Assembly (NCBI GenBank): GCA_963691655.1
Contig: OY829327.1
Span: 55,254,079 to 55,318,078, forward strand
From: Toxonevra muliebris
Taxonomy: Eukaryota > Arthropoda > Insecta > Diptera > Pallopteridae
Reading direction: 5' to 3'
Length of the DNA stretch: 64,000 bases
Shown here: positions 53,180 to 64,000 of the stretch, piece after piece
Layout of the letters: each line of letters begins with the position of its first letter
Position numbering within the stretch: position 1 is the first letter of the stretch
Translations under genes and position numbers: made by a program
Notes under the pieces: generated by a model
Database searches by the model: none
Told to the model about the DNA's origin: nothing
What the model saw: only the letters and a program-made list of their open reading frames with translations

Positions 53180-55295
53180 TATACTCAAGGAGAAATATAA
53201 AAGCGGCGGAATTTAAAAAAAAAATGTTGGCCAAAAAAATTTAAAAATCATAATTTATTTCCACTTTTATTGATCTGAATATGTAGAAATTTAGCTATGC
53301 TGATACTTTTTAATTTGACGCCATTTTTGGCTTTTTTTCATGTCCTAAATATGTCCCTTCATTTGCTCAATTTTGTTAATACTTTATATACCGACTTTAA
53401 AATTATATTTAGATAATTTAAAAATATTGTATTTCATCTGACTTAAAGACCAGGACATACATTTTTGGTAGATGGTTTTGAAAATCAGCAAAAAATAGTC
53501 AAATTAATTATTGTGTATTTGAAATGAGAAATTCACCTAAATAAAATAACAAACTTGATGTAGAAATTATAACTTCACAGGCCCGTATATATATTTTTAA
53601 GAGACTACAGCTGATCGAAATATTGTAAAAAACATTAGCTGTTTTTAATTTATAATAGAAATATTTTGAATTTTTACACCTGGTCACCTTATTTTATCGG
53701 GGTAAGTCAAAAATTACTAAACCATCTAAAATTCAGAAAAAAAATTCTTTTATGTTTTTGAGTACTGAAATCTTTTATCTCAGACATATGGAAATTGTGT
53801 TTTGAAAATTTTAAAAATTGAATCATGACATCTAGCACCGGGTCAAAATAAGTTAATATATTATACATATACAGTAGGGTGACTCTTATTCATGGGCTAC
53901 CCTTCATGTTCAATCGGATAAGGGAAAGGGTTCCCCCTAGAACTTTAAGATCAAAGAATTCCGCAAAATATTACTTCTATGTAAGGCTAGATTTTCATAC
54001 ACGGGATAGCAAACTGGATAGAATTTTAATGGGGCTTGATAGAAACCTTTTGTTTTGAAATTGTGGTTACTTAGATCCTCTTCTATATTGATTTGTTTGT
54101 CCTTTACTAAAGGTTAAAAATAGCTATGGAACTGCCTACAACCACTGGAAAATCCGATTCCTCCAAATTTTTTGATTTTCATATTCTCTTATTTTTTATA
54201 AACATATTTGATAAAGAAAAATTTCGCTTAGTAATAATTAAACGCATTATTTTTCAAAAAATAATGCAAAAGATTTTACTTAAAATTTCTACACTTAGGT
54301 TTTTTGCTTGGACTTCAAAGACAAAAGACTTAAAAAAAAATGACTTAGGCAAGAAATTTTAAATGTTCGACAATCAAAAAACGTGAAGAATACCTAACAG
54401 AACCGAGTACAAAAAGCGTTAATAGTAAAATTTGTTAAACATCATATTTATGCCACATAAAAGTAAATGTTGCATATACGCAACATTGAGTATGAAAGAG
54501 TTAAACAAATATAACATATCTTGGATATTTGTTCATATGAGATGTTTCCAGGTTTCGGCGACATCGAGCAATATTTTCTATTTTGTTTTAAATTAAAAAT
54601 ATTAATTAAAAAAAGAAAATAAGCACGTATTAAACTTAAAATTTTCCCGTAATTTTTCTACTGCTTTTGTTGCTGTTGTTTATTTTTCACCTATTGAAAA
54701 CGAAAAAATTATGCATATCCATGTAAAAGTCGTTAACACTTGAGTGTTGAATATGTTTTTGTTGTTGTTGCTGTTTTTTTAATTCATCTCCTTTTAATAA
54801 AAATACAATTATGCAAATTACGACACTAAAGTGTAAAAAAAAAACAAGAAAGAAAAAAGGAAAACACTTAAATAAGGCAAAGGAAAACAGATTAAATATG
54901 CTCCCAAGTGTTCCTTTCGTGTTGTTGTTCTTGTTCTTGTTGTTGCTGCTGCAAGTTGCGTTGTGGCAGAAATGATTACGACCACAATTTTAATTTAAGA
55001 GATTGTAGCAGCAGTGGCAGCCACAGCGGTTAATTTAAGGTATTTTGGGCAAAAAAAAAAACAAAATTTTGTGGGACGTATGGCTGTGGATGGATGGTAA
55101 CGTGAGTTTTCATATATCAAGCAAGCACCTACAGTTGTAAAAGTTGAGCAACGCATACACTTGGTACAACTGAGAGTGATTTTGTTTACAAGATTGTAAC
55201 CGTTGTTTGCTGAGTTCTTTAAATTTTAGGACTGGAGTATACAACAAAGCACAGCATATCGTACTCCAGTAATATGTTATATAATAAATAATACA
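53180..55295. other. Unassigned intronic DNA, 2.1 kb
   Basis: No gene was recognised. TACAGTAGGGTGACTC at 53872 looks like a lone Tc1-type end; no partner end was found. TTG/CTG-type triplet runs lie near 54665, 54758 and 54920-54960. Confidence 0.4.
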
Positions 55296-55297
55296 TA

Positions 55298-56562
55298 AGG
55301 ACTGTATCGAAAAGAAACTGCACACTTCCGATTCAATATTTCTCATAGTGTAGACGTTTGATCAAAATACAGTAAGCTGTGAAATCGATTCTGCTTTTAT
55401 TGTTACTTCTTTCTCTGATATTATTATTCTAGTTTTTGCGATGCCTCGAATTGAAGATCACAGCCTAAGCAAATTGTAGACAATCGCTATACTGAAAAGG
55501 AATTTGAATTTTTAGAGATAGCTGGCCAAATAGGTCTGTGGAAATGGTTACAAAAATATTACAATCAAGTTTGGAAATACCTATTCTCTCAAAGATTTGC
55601 CGAAAAGTGGAGGAAGAAAATGTCCACGAAATCCGAAATTTGTTATAAAAGTTAATAAACAAAAACAAATCAATGTTAGTGCGAGATTTGGCAAAAAAAA
55701 AGCTAGAAGCACTGGCCTCTATGATTGAAAAAGTGAAGCAAGAAACAAAAAGTACAAAAAAAGGTGGTAGACAAGTGAAAATTGGGGAAACAAGGCTTCG
55801 AAAAGTGTACAACCTTTTGCTTCAAGATGTTGTTGAGTGCGTTGTAATGGATAATGAAATCCATGTTAAAATGGAGTCAAGCATATTACCAGGTTTCCAA
55901 TTTTACATAAAACACAAGGGAGGAACCTTCGAACAGTCAGCGTTAACAATTAGAGTGGAAAACTTCGGCGAGAAAGTTCTCATATGGAAGGTTATTTGCT
56001 CTTGCAGTCTTAAGACCATTTCGTTTTTTTACAAAGGGTGTTATATCCCCCCGAAATTTACAAGAAAGAGCTCCTAGAGCGTCGCCTTATATCTTTTCAC
56101 TAAAAACACAATATGTCAACCATATTTTGGCCCGATTTAGTTACTGCGCGCTACACTTGTTCGACACTGGATTTTTTAGAAACAAACTATGTTAATAATA
56201 TTGCAAAAAAGAAAAACCCGCCAAACGCTACAGAATTTCGCCCGATGGAGAGGTATTGGGTTATTGTTAAAAGGAACTTAAAGAAGGATGGTCGAGTTGC
56301 TGGCGACGTCGTCAAATTAAAAAAAAATGATTTAAAAATGATAAGCAGTATCGTTACAAAAGAAGGTGAACAGATATTAATGAAAGAGATAAAACAAAAA
56401 TTCGCCGTAAGTTAAGGGAATCAATTTTTATAAGTTTTAATGAAAAATTAATCTAGATGTATTTATTTTTGATATACCATAAAAGAGTTGCAGGCGAAAA
56501 AGAATAAAAACCGTTATGTTACAGGCAAAACAATGTGTGCAGTTTCTTTTCAATACAGTCCT
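55298..56562 (+). mobile_element. Tc1/mariner-superfamily element, DD37E-like
   Basis: The 1,265-bp unit starts TA|AGGACTGTATCGAAAAGA and ends TTTTCAATACAGTCCT|TA, TIRs of about 28 bp (AAACTGCACA included) with TA duplication. It carries a near full-length but broken transposase on the plus strand (separate entry). The close match between the TIRs suggests a younger insertion than the other relics. Confidence 0.9.
55442..56415 (+). pseudogene. Broken DD37E-like transposase
   Basis: It starts MPRIEDHSLSKL at 55442 and stops at once. DLPKSGGRKCPRNPKFVIK follows in another frame. A 134-codon frame (55673-56077) covers the middle, with CVVMDNEIHV, and a 100-codon frame (56113-56415) covers the end. 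The latter contains FWPDLVTARYTCSTLDFLET and NPPNATEFRPMERYW. Between the Asp of FWPD and the Glu of RPME there are 37 residues, as in DD37E elements. The Asn in MDNE sits where the first catalytic Asp is usually found (DDE), so one catalytic residue may be changed. At least three frameshifts or stops make it non-functional. Confidence 0.82.
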
Positions 56563-56789
56563 TATATATGTTAATATGTCTACCCCCTAAGAAAGACAAT
56601 TATTCAAAATAGAAAAGGCGAGGATTAACATTGTTCAACACGATAAACGAAATAATCATGGTTAGACTATCAACAAACGATTTTCAATCTTCTTACAGCC
56701 TGAACTGGGTTCCCGGCACTTCTAAGTCGATAATGCCAAAGTCTTCGGGTCTTAGTCCAAAAATCCGTAGAATGGCAAGCCAACGACTT

Positions 56790-57260
56790 CCAGGAAGCGT
56801 TCGATACTTTACTCCACTACGCCATTCATAGGGCTCTAAGTTGTAAAGACGTTACATGAAAATTGATTCAACTCGATGAGGTTTTAATTTCGAGCATAGT
56901 TAATAGCTGGGTGAACATATAAAGATGCTGATATTCTATTACACACAGTTTTGGATGTTTATGTTTATGAAGAATGCGAATCGTGAGAAAAGAGGTATAG
57001 CTTGGTGCTAGAAGATCTCGTCTACGCAAATGACACACGCCTGTAGACGCAAATATATCCCCTTATGTCATGCAAATAACATCTTTCTGCTATCTTTGCG
57101 GTAAATAACAAAATTCAGCGAATCAAGCGAATACATAGACAATCGAATCAGAAAAACAAAGCAGTCGTTTAGATTTTGCAACTATGGACTATGCAAATCA
57201 ATAGTCAAGCTAATTTAATTTTGTTTTACGGATGTGAAACGTGGAATGCAACCCGATTTT
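56790..57260 (+). pseudogene. Non-LTR retrotransposon reverse-transcriptase fragments (RTE/CR1-like)
   Basis: Plus-strand pieces in several frames match RT blocks in order: FQEAFDTLLHYAIHRAL (KAFDSV block, about 56795-56845); KRGIAW then LEDLVYANDTRL (the GIxW ... LEDLDYADD block, about 56990-57045, with the first catalytic Asp reading Asn); and LILFYGCETWNAT (YGCETW block, about 57215-57255). The intervening sequence is shortened and full of stops. The clade is uncertain. Confidence 0.75.
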
Positions 57261-58232
57261 AGGTTCAAGCGCTACAAGTTCTCTTGGATCCTAAGATCCG
57301 GGAGTGCAGGTAACTCCTCTAAGCTCCGACACCGCGTTTGAGGAATCTATGAAGGCTGCTCTCTCGACAAAGCATATGCCATCCATTAATGGTTTAATGG
57401 TTAATCTCACTGCTAGCTCGCAAAGTACCGTTTAGCCGATGGATACAGAAGCAGTGCTCGGTTCAAGGGGTGGTTTGTTTAAAAGACAGAGGTGTGCGAA
57501 GGCTGTCATAGATATGATGGAGCAGCGATGGAAACTTCGACAAATGCCATTATGAAATTCCAAGCAAAAGTTGTGAAAGATGCAACGGTGAAAGCGGCCG
57601 CTATGTCTCTGTTCTCTTCCCCCCGCCCCCCTCGAAAACTCATATCAACTTTAAAACTACACGTTCCATTTCCTGTTTAGTCTTTACATTAATTGTTATG
57701 TAAATATAAACATAATTAAGTTTAATTATTTACACGGTATTTACAGACATACATACACACACACTCATCCATCTACTATCGCATATATATATACACAGAG
57801 AACTATGACTGTATGCACATATATTAAAGTGCCTCGAGTTCCATACAAAAAAATAAATATTTTGTTGTACTCCTCTGAAAATAAAACTTGGTTTATTTCA
57901 TGATGGTTTTCAAAATATTTCGGTTTTCAAAATATTTTGGCCAAATATAAGCTCAAAAATGCCAAATTATGAGTTTTTTGCTGTAATTTTAGTGATGTTT
58001 TTCAGACAGTTTCTATGAAAATTAAAATATTTCCTTAATTTTTTATTTAATTTGTCAGCAGATTTTTACAATATTTTGACGCGGAGCCTAAACAGTTACT
58101 GTATGCTAACTTTTATTTGAAAAAACAGCCAGCAGAAAATTGTTCCAATACAAAGTTAACTTTTAAAGTTTTTTTAAAAACGATCCAGATCACTAATGGT
58201 AATCGTTAAAGCTCAAATATTTGGTGGAATCA
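57261..58232. other. Unassigned intronic DNA after the RT relic
   Basis: A 62-codon frame at 57492-57680 contains RYDGAAME, faintly like the YDGAANM words of hAT transposases, but I cannot support that. CA and TA microsatellites lie at 57749-57795. Confidence 0.4.
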
Positions 58233-58236
58233 TTAA

Positions 58237-58868
58237 GGATGTAGTCTGGTGTTCGAGTTTCAAAAAATTTATTATTTTTTATTATGTGTTTCGAAAGTAC
58301 AATATAATGAAAGTATTTTGTAGAAATTTAATACTAAAATTCAAAATATTAACGAAGTTATAGCACATAATCGAGAGCGCCTGTTGGTTAAACTCTATGT
58401 GTTGTTAAAACTTAAAAAACGTTTTTCTCGAAACAAGCTTGAAGAAATTCTATAAAGTCGATTGAGCTGAAATTTTATAACGTTATTTTATAATGGCTCT
58501 CGCAGGTAGTAGAATTGTTTATTTTTAATTATTATTCCCTATTTTTATCACGATTTTCAACAAAAAAAAAAGCACGATTTCTGAACATTTTTTTTAGAAG
58601 TCTGCCATTTTGTTGTTTTTTATTAAAAATATTTAAATCTACTACCTGCCAGAATGGTAAGTCTACAGAACGATATTCTATTTAAATTTTTTGTCTCAGA
58701 TGACTTCAAGTGCCGCAATCAGCGGGGCCAGCCACACACTTTTTTTTAGGTGTCCACTTTGGGCGTAAAAAAACACTAAAAAAATATTGTAAAATATAAT
58801 CCAAACATTTTTTTTGGTACAGTTAAAGATGTTATTAGAAAATTAGACCGGAATACCAGACTACATCC
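58237..58868. mobile_element. Short TIR element between TTAA sites
   Basis: TTAA|GGATGTAGTCTGGTGTTC at the left is mirrored by GAATACCAGACTACATCC|TTAA at the right, TIRs of about 18-20 bp. 632 bp and non-coding. TTAA may be a target duplication (piggyBac-like) or part of the TIR. A truncated relative is at 28531-28995. Confidence 0.78.
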
Positions 58869-58872
58869 TTAA

Positions 58873-59399
58873 AAAAAACCCACACTTATTTTTAGAGGGA
58901 TACAGCAACAATTTTTTTCATGAGGCACCTTAATGTAGGAATATTTGTGAGTATAAAACTCGATTAACCGCAAATTAAATATTTTAAATGGCAATTAGGC
59001 TCATTAATTTATTTATATCATCAGAAGATTTCATGAATATTTCAAAAAGATAATTTCATAAACTGGTAAGAAGAAGAATTTCGTAAACTATCACGTGCTC
59101 ACTTGACATAATGATTGAATTTTAAAGCAAACCAGTAGGTGGACGGGTGGTTCAATGGTTTGCAGGCATGGTATATTTACTAATTAAAACGCATTCTGAT
59201 TGAAGAACAAATAATAATATTGGGTTCTATTAGTTCAAATGATATGTGGAATTTGCAGCTGCTCGATTTTAAAAATTGTTTCAGTATTGCAATGGTCGTA
59301 CTCCCCGTTTAAAAATAGGCTGTATTTCATTTCTATTAAAAAAGTGGATGTCACACAAAACTAAATACTTTAAGTAATTCGGGTAACCACAATCCGAAG
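58873..59399. other. Unassigned AT-rich intronic DNA
   Basis: Nothing recognisable was seen. Confidence 0.4.
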
Positions 59400-60100
59400 A
59401 CGGTATATCGGCAGTAGATATTGGCTAAAATGTGATCGTTTTTGGGCAAATGGGCGTGGCACCTTCCAAACAAACAAAATACTTGAAATGACGAAACTGG
59501 GGAAATACAGTTCAGAAGACAATGGCAGGTTGTGTGAGATGGCACTATGTTGGTAGTAGTTATCGGGCATAATGTGGTCTTTTTCGAGCAAACAGTCGTG
59601 GAACCTCCCATAAAAACAAACGATGTAGGAAGACAATGACGGTTTGTTGCTGAATTCATTTCGTAAAACCTAAATAAGATTATTTACCACTGGAAAAATG
59701 TGGGTGAGATTGGAAAAGAGGGCATGCAATCTCCAATACAACCTTAATTTCCATTATGAAATATCTCAAAAACCAGTTATGGTACTGTTCTAAGATTTGT
59801 TACGGAAATACTATTTGGCAATTGCATTTTGTATAAGGAATGGTAATCCTGGATTAGTAGACGTGGCAACTTCTTATGCTTTCCAGGCTATATTTCGAGA
59901 ACCATGTACTGTACTGCACAGAAATCTGGTTCAAGTGGAATCCTACAAGGAAAATCTAAATGAGCTAGAGAAAGTGACCGTGAAACCTCCCATTCAAAGG
60001 AAATGCTTGAAACGGTGGAACTCGGGAACAATAGCAATCCAGGCAATGAAAATTTGTGTGTGAAGACAGTATTGGCAGTCATTATTTGAGAGCATAATAA
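59400..60100 (+). repeat. Degenerate tandem repeat, period about 115-140 bp
   Basis: GTGGCACCTTCC (59456), GTGGAACCTCCC (59597), GCATGCAATCTCC (59724), GTGGCAACTTC (59864) and GTGAAACCTCCC (59978) mark about five units. Each is preceded by a GGGCA/GAGCAAA word and a TGGTAGTAGTTATCGG-like word. The overlapping minus-strand frames (59351-60187) are open only because of the repeat. The opposite orientation occurs at 49555-49880. Confidence 0.65.
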
Positions 60101-60929
60101 GAAGGGATTACCCAAACTTTTCCAGGGCCAGACAGCGAATGTAAAAAGAAGAAATCCCAGCAAAAGAATTTGGTTCTCAATTTTCATCTACAACTGGTAG
60201 CTCTAGTATTTTTATAGAGTGTCAAAAAGCAACAAAAGCCATTGAATGTATACTTTCAATTTCCATATTTTTTAAGGAGACGAAAAGTAAATTTAATTTC
60301 AGCATAAAAAACTGAACCAACAAACAGCAGCTTGAAAAAGCCACAAAGTCAGCTAACGCTGTCGGTGTTGTTGTCGTTGTTGCTGGACAAGTTGTTCATT
60401 GTAAATATTGCAAAGAAATATATGTTTGTATGGATATATTTATAGCCGTCTATATGTATGCACTCGTATGTATATATATTTGTGTAAATATGCGTAAGCG
60501 TGTATGTGTATCTGTATTAGCCATATATTTGTATAGTGTTTGTAGTAAACCGAAATTGAATCGATTTCTAAGAATTTTGTTGCCAGAAATTCAAGTAACA
60601 TAAAGTAATACAATAGCAATAACAACAACAACGACGTTTCTCAATGTGTACACACGACACATTAAACGAAGAACTAACCAAGTATGTACATACGTATATA
60701 TTTCAAGTTGGCATCACTTGGGTCAGAAGGAGCGCAAAATTTCTATTGCCATCGCCATCGCCAACATCGCCAACATTACCAACATCACATTGCCATTGCT
60801 TGGCAGCATTGAAGCAGCAAATCAACATGACTACTTGAATTCTAAATGTTATTTGCGTTTCAACGCAGTAAAATCTCTTCCATGCAGATAGGACCAAGTA
60901 ATAAAGACAAATATATGTATGTAAGTAAG
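60101..60929. other. Unassigned intronic DNA with microsatellites
   Basis: TATG-type repeats at 60425-60515 and a GCCATC/GCCAAC hexamer run at 60748-60790. The frames at 60644, 60646 and 60703 overlap the hexamer run and are not genes. Confidence 0.45.
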
Positions 60930-62516
60930 TAACGTAAATGAGGGTAATTCGGATCGATGCATATAAGTCGAATCGAGAGATATTTCCCTTTCTAATGGTA
61001 TGCAACACTTATTTCAATTATTTCAAATTAATCAGTTGTGAGCGAAGAAACAAAGAAGGAACAAAGCCTTAGCAAATTAAATAAGAAACCCACAAATTTT
61101 ATAACAATTATAACTTTTATGCTGGTAAGTATATTTATATAATTCAAATAGGGTTTTAAGTCGGATCGATGATCCGAATTACAAGCAAATGAGGTGTTTG
61201 CATAATTAAAAAATTTAGAAACACTATATAGCTTTAATTAATGAACGTTTTTCAGTTGTGATTTAGATATAATAGGTGATGTTTGGAGATATTTTGGATT
61301 TGTTTAAAGAGTTTTTGTGGAATTTGAGTTCAAAGTTTAGATAAACTTGAGAAATATTTTGAATTTTAGTCAAAAACTATGCGTTTTAAATTAAAAAAAT
61401 ATTTTTTTTTATTGAAATATTAATTGAAATTAATAGCGTTTCTTAGAGTTATACCAATTTTGAAACTAACAAGTAATTTTTAGTCAAATGCAATATGAAA
61501 TATATTTTTTTAATCTAGTTTGTATTAAATGACTAGGATTTTTTTTTATTCCAGACTACATTTTAATTTTTGATTTATTATAAATTTTAATTCAGAAATT
61601 TCTTAGAATGTTTCGAAGAAATGATTTTTTATATATTCCATAGTTCATAATCTCACGGGCATGGCCACGGACTAGCGGATCCATTTGTTCATCCCTTTCA
61701 AATTTTGTTTTATTTGTGGCCAACGATCAAATCAGTATAGAAAGGAGAGGGGAGTTGAGGAGGGGAAAGGTTAGGGGGGAATTGAGGGGGAGGTCAGGGG
61801 TATCTAACTCCACATCCTCTCCCCTTTCCTACGCCCCTTAGATACACTTTTTTGTTTTTAATATATTCACATCTATCGCCCAGCCACAGCCATTTCCCCT
61901 AATTTTGATACGCCCATGAGTAGGCCCATATTTGTGAATTGGTTCAGTGTAGAATAAGTAAGACCATATAAAATTTTAATAATTTAGCTCGATATGATAT
62001 TCGAAGATATCACGCCCACTTTGAGATACGGTCGAGCCCACAACTTGACATACACACAAATGTATCTCTATACCAAATTTCACTAAGATCGGACAAACGG
62101 TATATGATTACATAAGGAAAATACATTGATTTGGACAATAATTTGTATGCATGTGCGTGTATGTATTTACGCATACATACATACATTTTTTTTTTATATA
62201 TATATTTACCTTAAACACCAAAATTACATTTTGCATCTAAATAAACCTCAAATTAAAGATAATTTGCTATATATTTTGCTGATCCGACTACATGCACACT
62301 CAATTTTTCAATCCGAATTACATGCAATCCATTTTTTTCGAGGTGATGTTGCCTCAGTAACTATTAAAAAAAAAAAGTTATGATTTTTTTTTTTGGTAGA
62401 GGAAGAAATATGCTTTAATTTTGTATTAAAACATTTTTTCATAAATCTGTAATCCTTATTTTTACCGCTCGAAGTTTCCTTTGCGAAAATCGATCCGAAT
62501 TACACTCATTCACGTT
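60930..62516. mobile_element. Unclassified 1.6-kb TIR element (GTAATTCGGATCGAT ends)
   Basis: TAACGTAAATGAGGGTAATT then CGGATCGAT at the left is mirrored at the right by ATCGATCCGAATTAC then ACTCATTCACGTTA, TIRs of about 29 bp with two mismatches. Internal copies of GATCCGAATTAC occur at 61171 and near 62311, and GATCCGACTACATGC lies near 62281. It contains a G-rich tract (61740-61845). No transposase or target duplication was identified. Confidence 0.7.
61740..61845 (+). other. G-rich tract followed by complementary C-rich tract
   Basis: Five runs of four to six G occur within about 60 bases (61747-61800). CTCTCCCCTTTCC follows shortly after, complementary to the first G-rich part. Both a G-quadruplex and a hairpin are possible on paper. 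Confidence 0.6.
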
Positions 62517-63069
62517 ATGTATGCGTATATCAAACTTGCTTGTATTACTACCATAATAACAACATCAGTGAAGAAAAAACGAAGAACAAAATACTCAGCA
62601 CGTTCTGTCTTAATATGTATGTAAGTATGTGTGATGTACGAGGGGCGAGCATATGAGGAGATAAAAAAATAGAAGAAATTCTTAATATGTCGTCCACTGC
62701 AGGGACTTTCGAACAGACCTAAGTACGTGTTCGTCAATCTTTTCCATAAAGAAAAAAGAAAACACAGCATCACATGATGTTATCCACTGGTAGTGAAATT
62801 GTTAAGCAGTTTAGCAAAACGCTTAAGTAATATAAAATATAATTATAAAGTTTTGAAATTTCGATATCATTAATAACTCTGCCGCAGAATCAAAAATTGG
62901 GTTCTTTAACTTTATATACACGGAATTAACCACGATTGCTTGATGTGAAATTTTTCGGTTAAAAATTAATAAGTTCTGGTACTGGTACTCGAGTCAAGCA
63001 TTTAAGAACTAAATCACCGAAATTATCCATTTTATTAGAACAATCCATTTGGACATTTTTTAAGAATTT
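62517..63069. other. Unassigned intronic DNA
   Basis: No gene or repeat boundary was recognised. Confidence 0.4.
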
Positions 63070-63151
63070 AACCTCATCTGGGAATCGAATCTGAGGTAGC
63101 TGGAACTCCAGTCAAGCACTCATCCACCAGGCCACACAGGTGGCCTGGACC
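63070..63151 (-). mobile_element. tRNA-like head of a decayed SINE
   Basis: The minus strand reads GTGGCCTGGTGGATGAGTGC (A-box-like) and GATTCGATTCCCAG (B-box-like) about 40 bases apart. No acceptor-stem pairing, so not a tRNA gene. It differs from the heads at 43.1 and 53 kb, so it is probably a third SINE type. Confidence 0.7.
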
Positions 63152-63689
63152 CATATAAAATGTACATTGTTTTAATTCTTACACCTTTCATGCCAGAGGA
63201 AAATGTGCTTATCCATAGAACACAAATTTTTATCACACAAAAATCTCTATTATTATAACAAGGAATACGAAAATTTTAACAAATTTGTAAAAGTTTTGAA
63301 TTTGTTTGGAAGCAGTGTTTAGTGCGTTTTTAAGTCTACATCTGACAGCATTGAAACTATGGCAAAGGGACAAAGAAAGTGCTGTCCGAGGGTACCTTAC
63401 AAAAGCTCTTCCTTTCCAAAATTTATAATTAAATAAAAAGAGCATTTCATAAACCTCGTATTACATTAGTACCAGAAAGAGGAGAGCTATAATGGTTCGA
63501 TCTTATATAGTTATTATATCTATTCACAAAATAAAGAAACATCGAATGTAATAATACTATTAAAACTTCAATAGCTATGCAAATAGAAGCTGGGGGAAAA
63601 TATAAAAAATATGCTCCCAAAGTGATATTGAGCTACATTACTCTTAATGTACTAGAAAATAAAGCCAGTAAATAAAAAAGCTTTTACCT
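63152..63689. other. Unassigned AT-rich intronic DNA
   Basis: Nothing recognised; the frame at 63233-63445 resembles nothing known. Confidence 0.4.
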
Positions 63690-64000
63690 TTAGGATATTT
63701 AGGTCTTTGTGCAATGTGTTGTTAGTTACAAACCAGCGTGATTTTCCTAAGAATTTCCGTGTTTTGGATTGATAGCGTTGTAGTATTTCTAAGTTTGAAT
63801 TAATAGTGGTACCCCACAATTGAGAAAGGAGATTAATTTGACACTAAAATGGCAGTATCGTCAGGATAAGTAGCAATAGTAACACCATCAGCTTCAGGCA
63901 AGTCCCATGTAAAAATTGAATAAAAATACCCTGTGGTACTCCGGCTTTTATTTGTCATATGGCTGATGTTTCATCATTTTCTTTGACATAGAATATTCTT
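63690..64000 (-). pseudogene. Jockey-like non-LTR retrotransposon RT fragment, runs off the window
   Basis: The minus strand reads IKAGVPQG (near 63940), TWDLPEADGVTIATYPDDTA then ILVSN (the FADD box region, here YPDD), and after an internal deletion QLWGTTINSNLEILQRYQSK, then WFVTNNTLHKDLKYPK. This order matches the second half of the Jockey-clade reverse transcriptase. Frameshifts and the deletion make it dead. It continues beyond position 64000. Confidence 0.85.

Noticed and set aside
53872..53900. Tc1-type element start (TACAGTAGGGTGACTC)
   Set aside because: No matching inverted end was found downstream or upstream within the window.
57492..57680. hAT transposase fragment
   Set aside because: Only a weak RYDGAAME resemblance; no second conserved block nearby.
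59351..60187. Three overlapping minus-strand frames of 88-102 codons
   Set aside because: They lie entirely in a degenerate tandem repeat, and the predicted residues follow the repeat.

Overview
ORGANISM. This looks like nuclear DNA of a higher fly (Diptera, Schizophora). The sequence is AT-rich, intronic and full of transposon debris. The only host gene I can establish is acetylcholinesterase (Ace), read on the minus strand. Its three exons translate to a protein very close to the Drosophila, Musca and tephritid enzymes as I know them. The exact residues, for example [11 protein letters not shown] where Drosophila has NNSLQYRPVER, together with the large introns suggest a tephritid fruit fly. 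That is inference, not proof. LAYOUT. Ace runs from high to low coordinates. Its exons are 47435-47577, 39801-39950 and 6143-6306. They sit in introns of more than 16.4 kb (upstream, to the window end), 7,484 bp, 33,494 bp and more than 6.1 kb (downstream, to position 1). Together the exons encode about 151 consecutive residues. This stretch starts just after the expected catalytic Glu and contains the catalytic His, so it is one continuous piece of the catalytic domain. No promoter, first exon, last exon or poly(A) site of Ace lies in the window. INTRON CONTENT. Everything else that I can explain is mobile or repetitive. Tc1/mariner-superfamily elements with TA target sites: 2112-2849, 3681-5441, 19022-19628, 36273-36939, 42297-42979, 55298-56562, a relic at 13850-14916 and a partial copy ending at 49335. 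TTAA (piggyBac-like) elements: 23832-24273, 44134-44873 and possibly 58237-58868. A hAT-type element with a perfect 8-bp target duplication lies at 5752-6047, only 95 bp inside the intron that follows the His exon. A Transib-like element is at 26492-27446. A short element with CACAGTG ends is at 34520-34825. Long foldback elements are at 10221-10952 and 41767-43864; the second carries a pogo/Tigger-like element and a SINE nested in it. An unclassified repeat family has three copies (6655-9250, 22461-23713, 32199-33447), each carrying a 74-bp near-perfect palindrome, and that palindrome also occurs alone at 697-774. tRNA-derived SINEs (one dimeric), non-LTR retrotransposon fragments of at least two kinds, and a BEL/Pao gag relic complete the picture. 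HOW IT FITS TOGETHER. There is no operon-like or multi-gene system here. The window is a mid-gene segment of Ace whose introns have been inflated by successive transposon insertions. All transposase or reverse-transcriptase reading frames that I recognise are broken.
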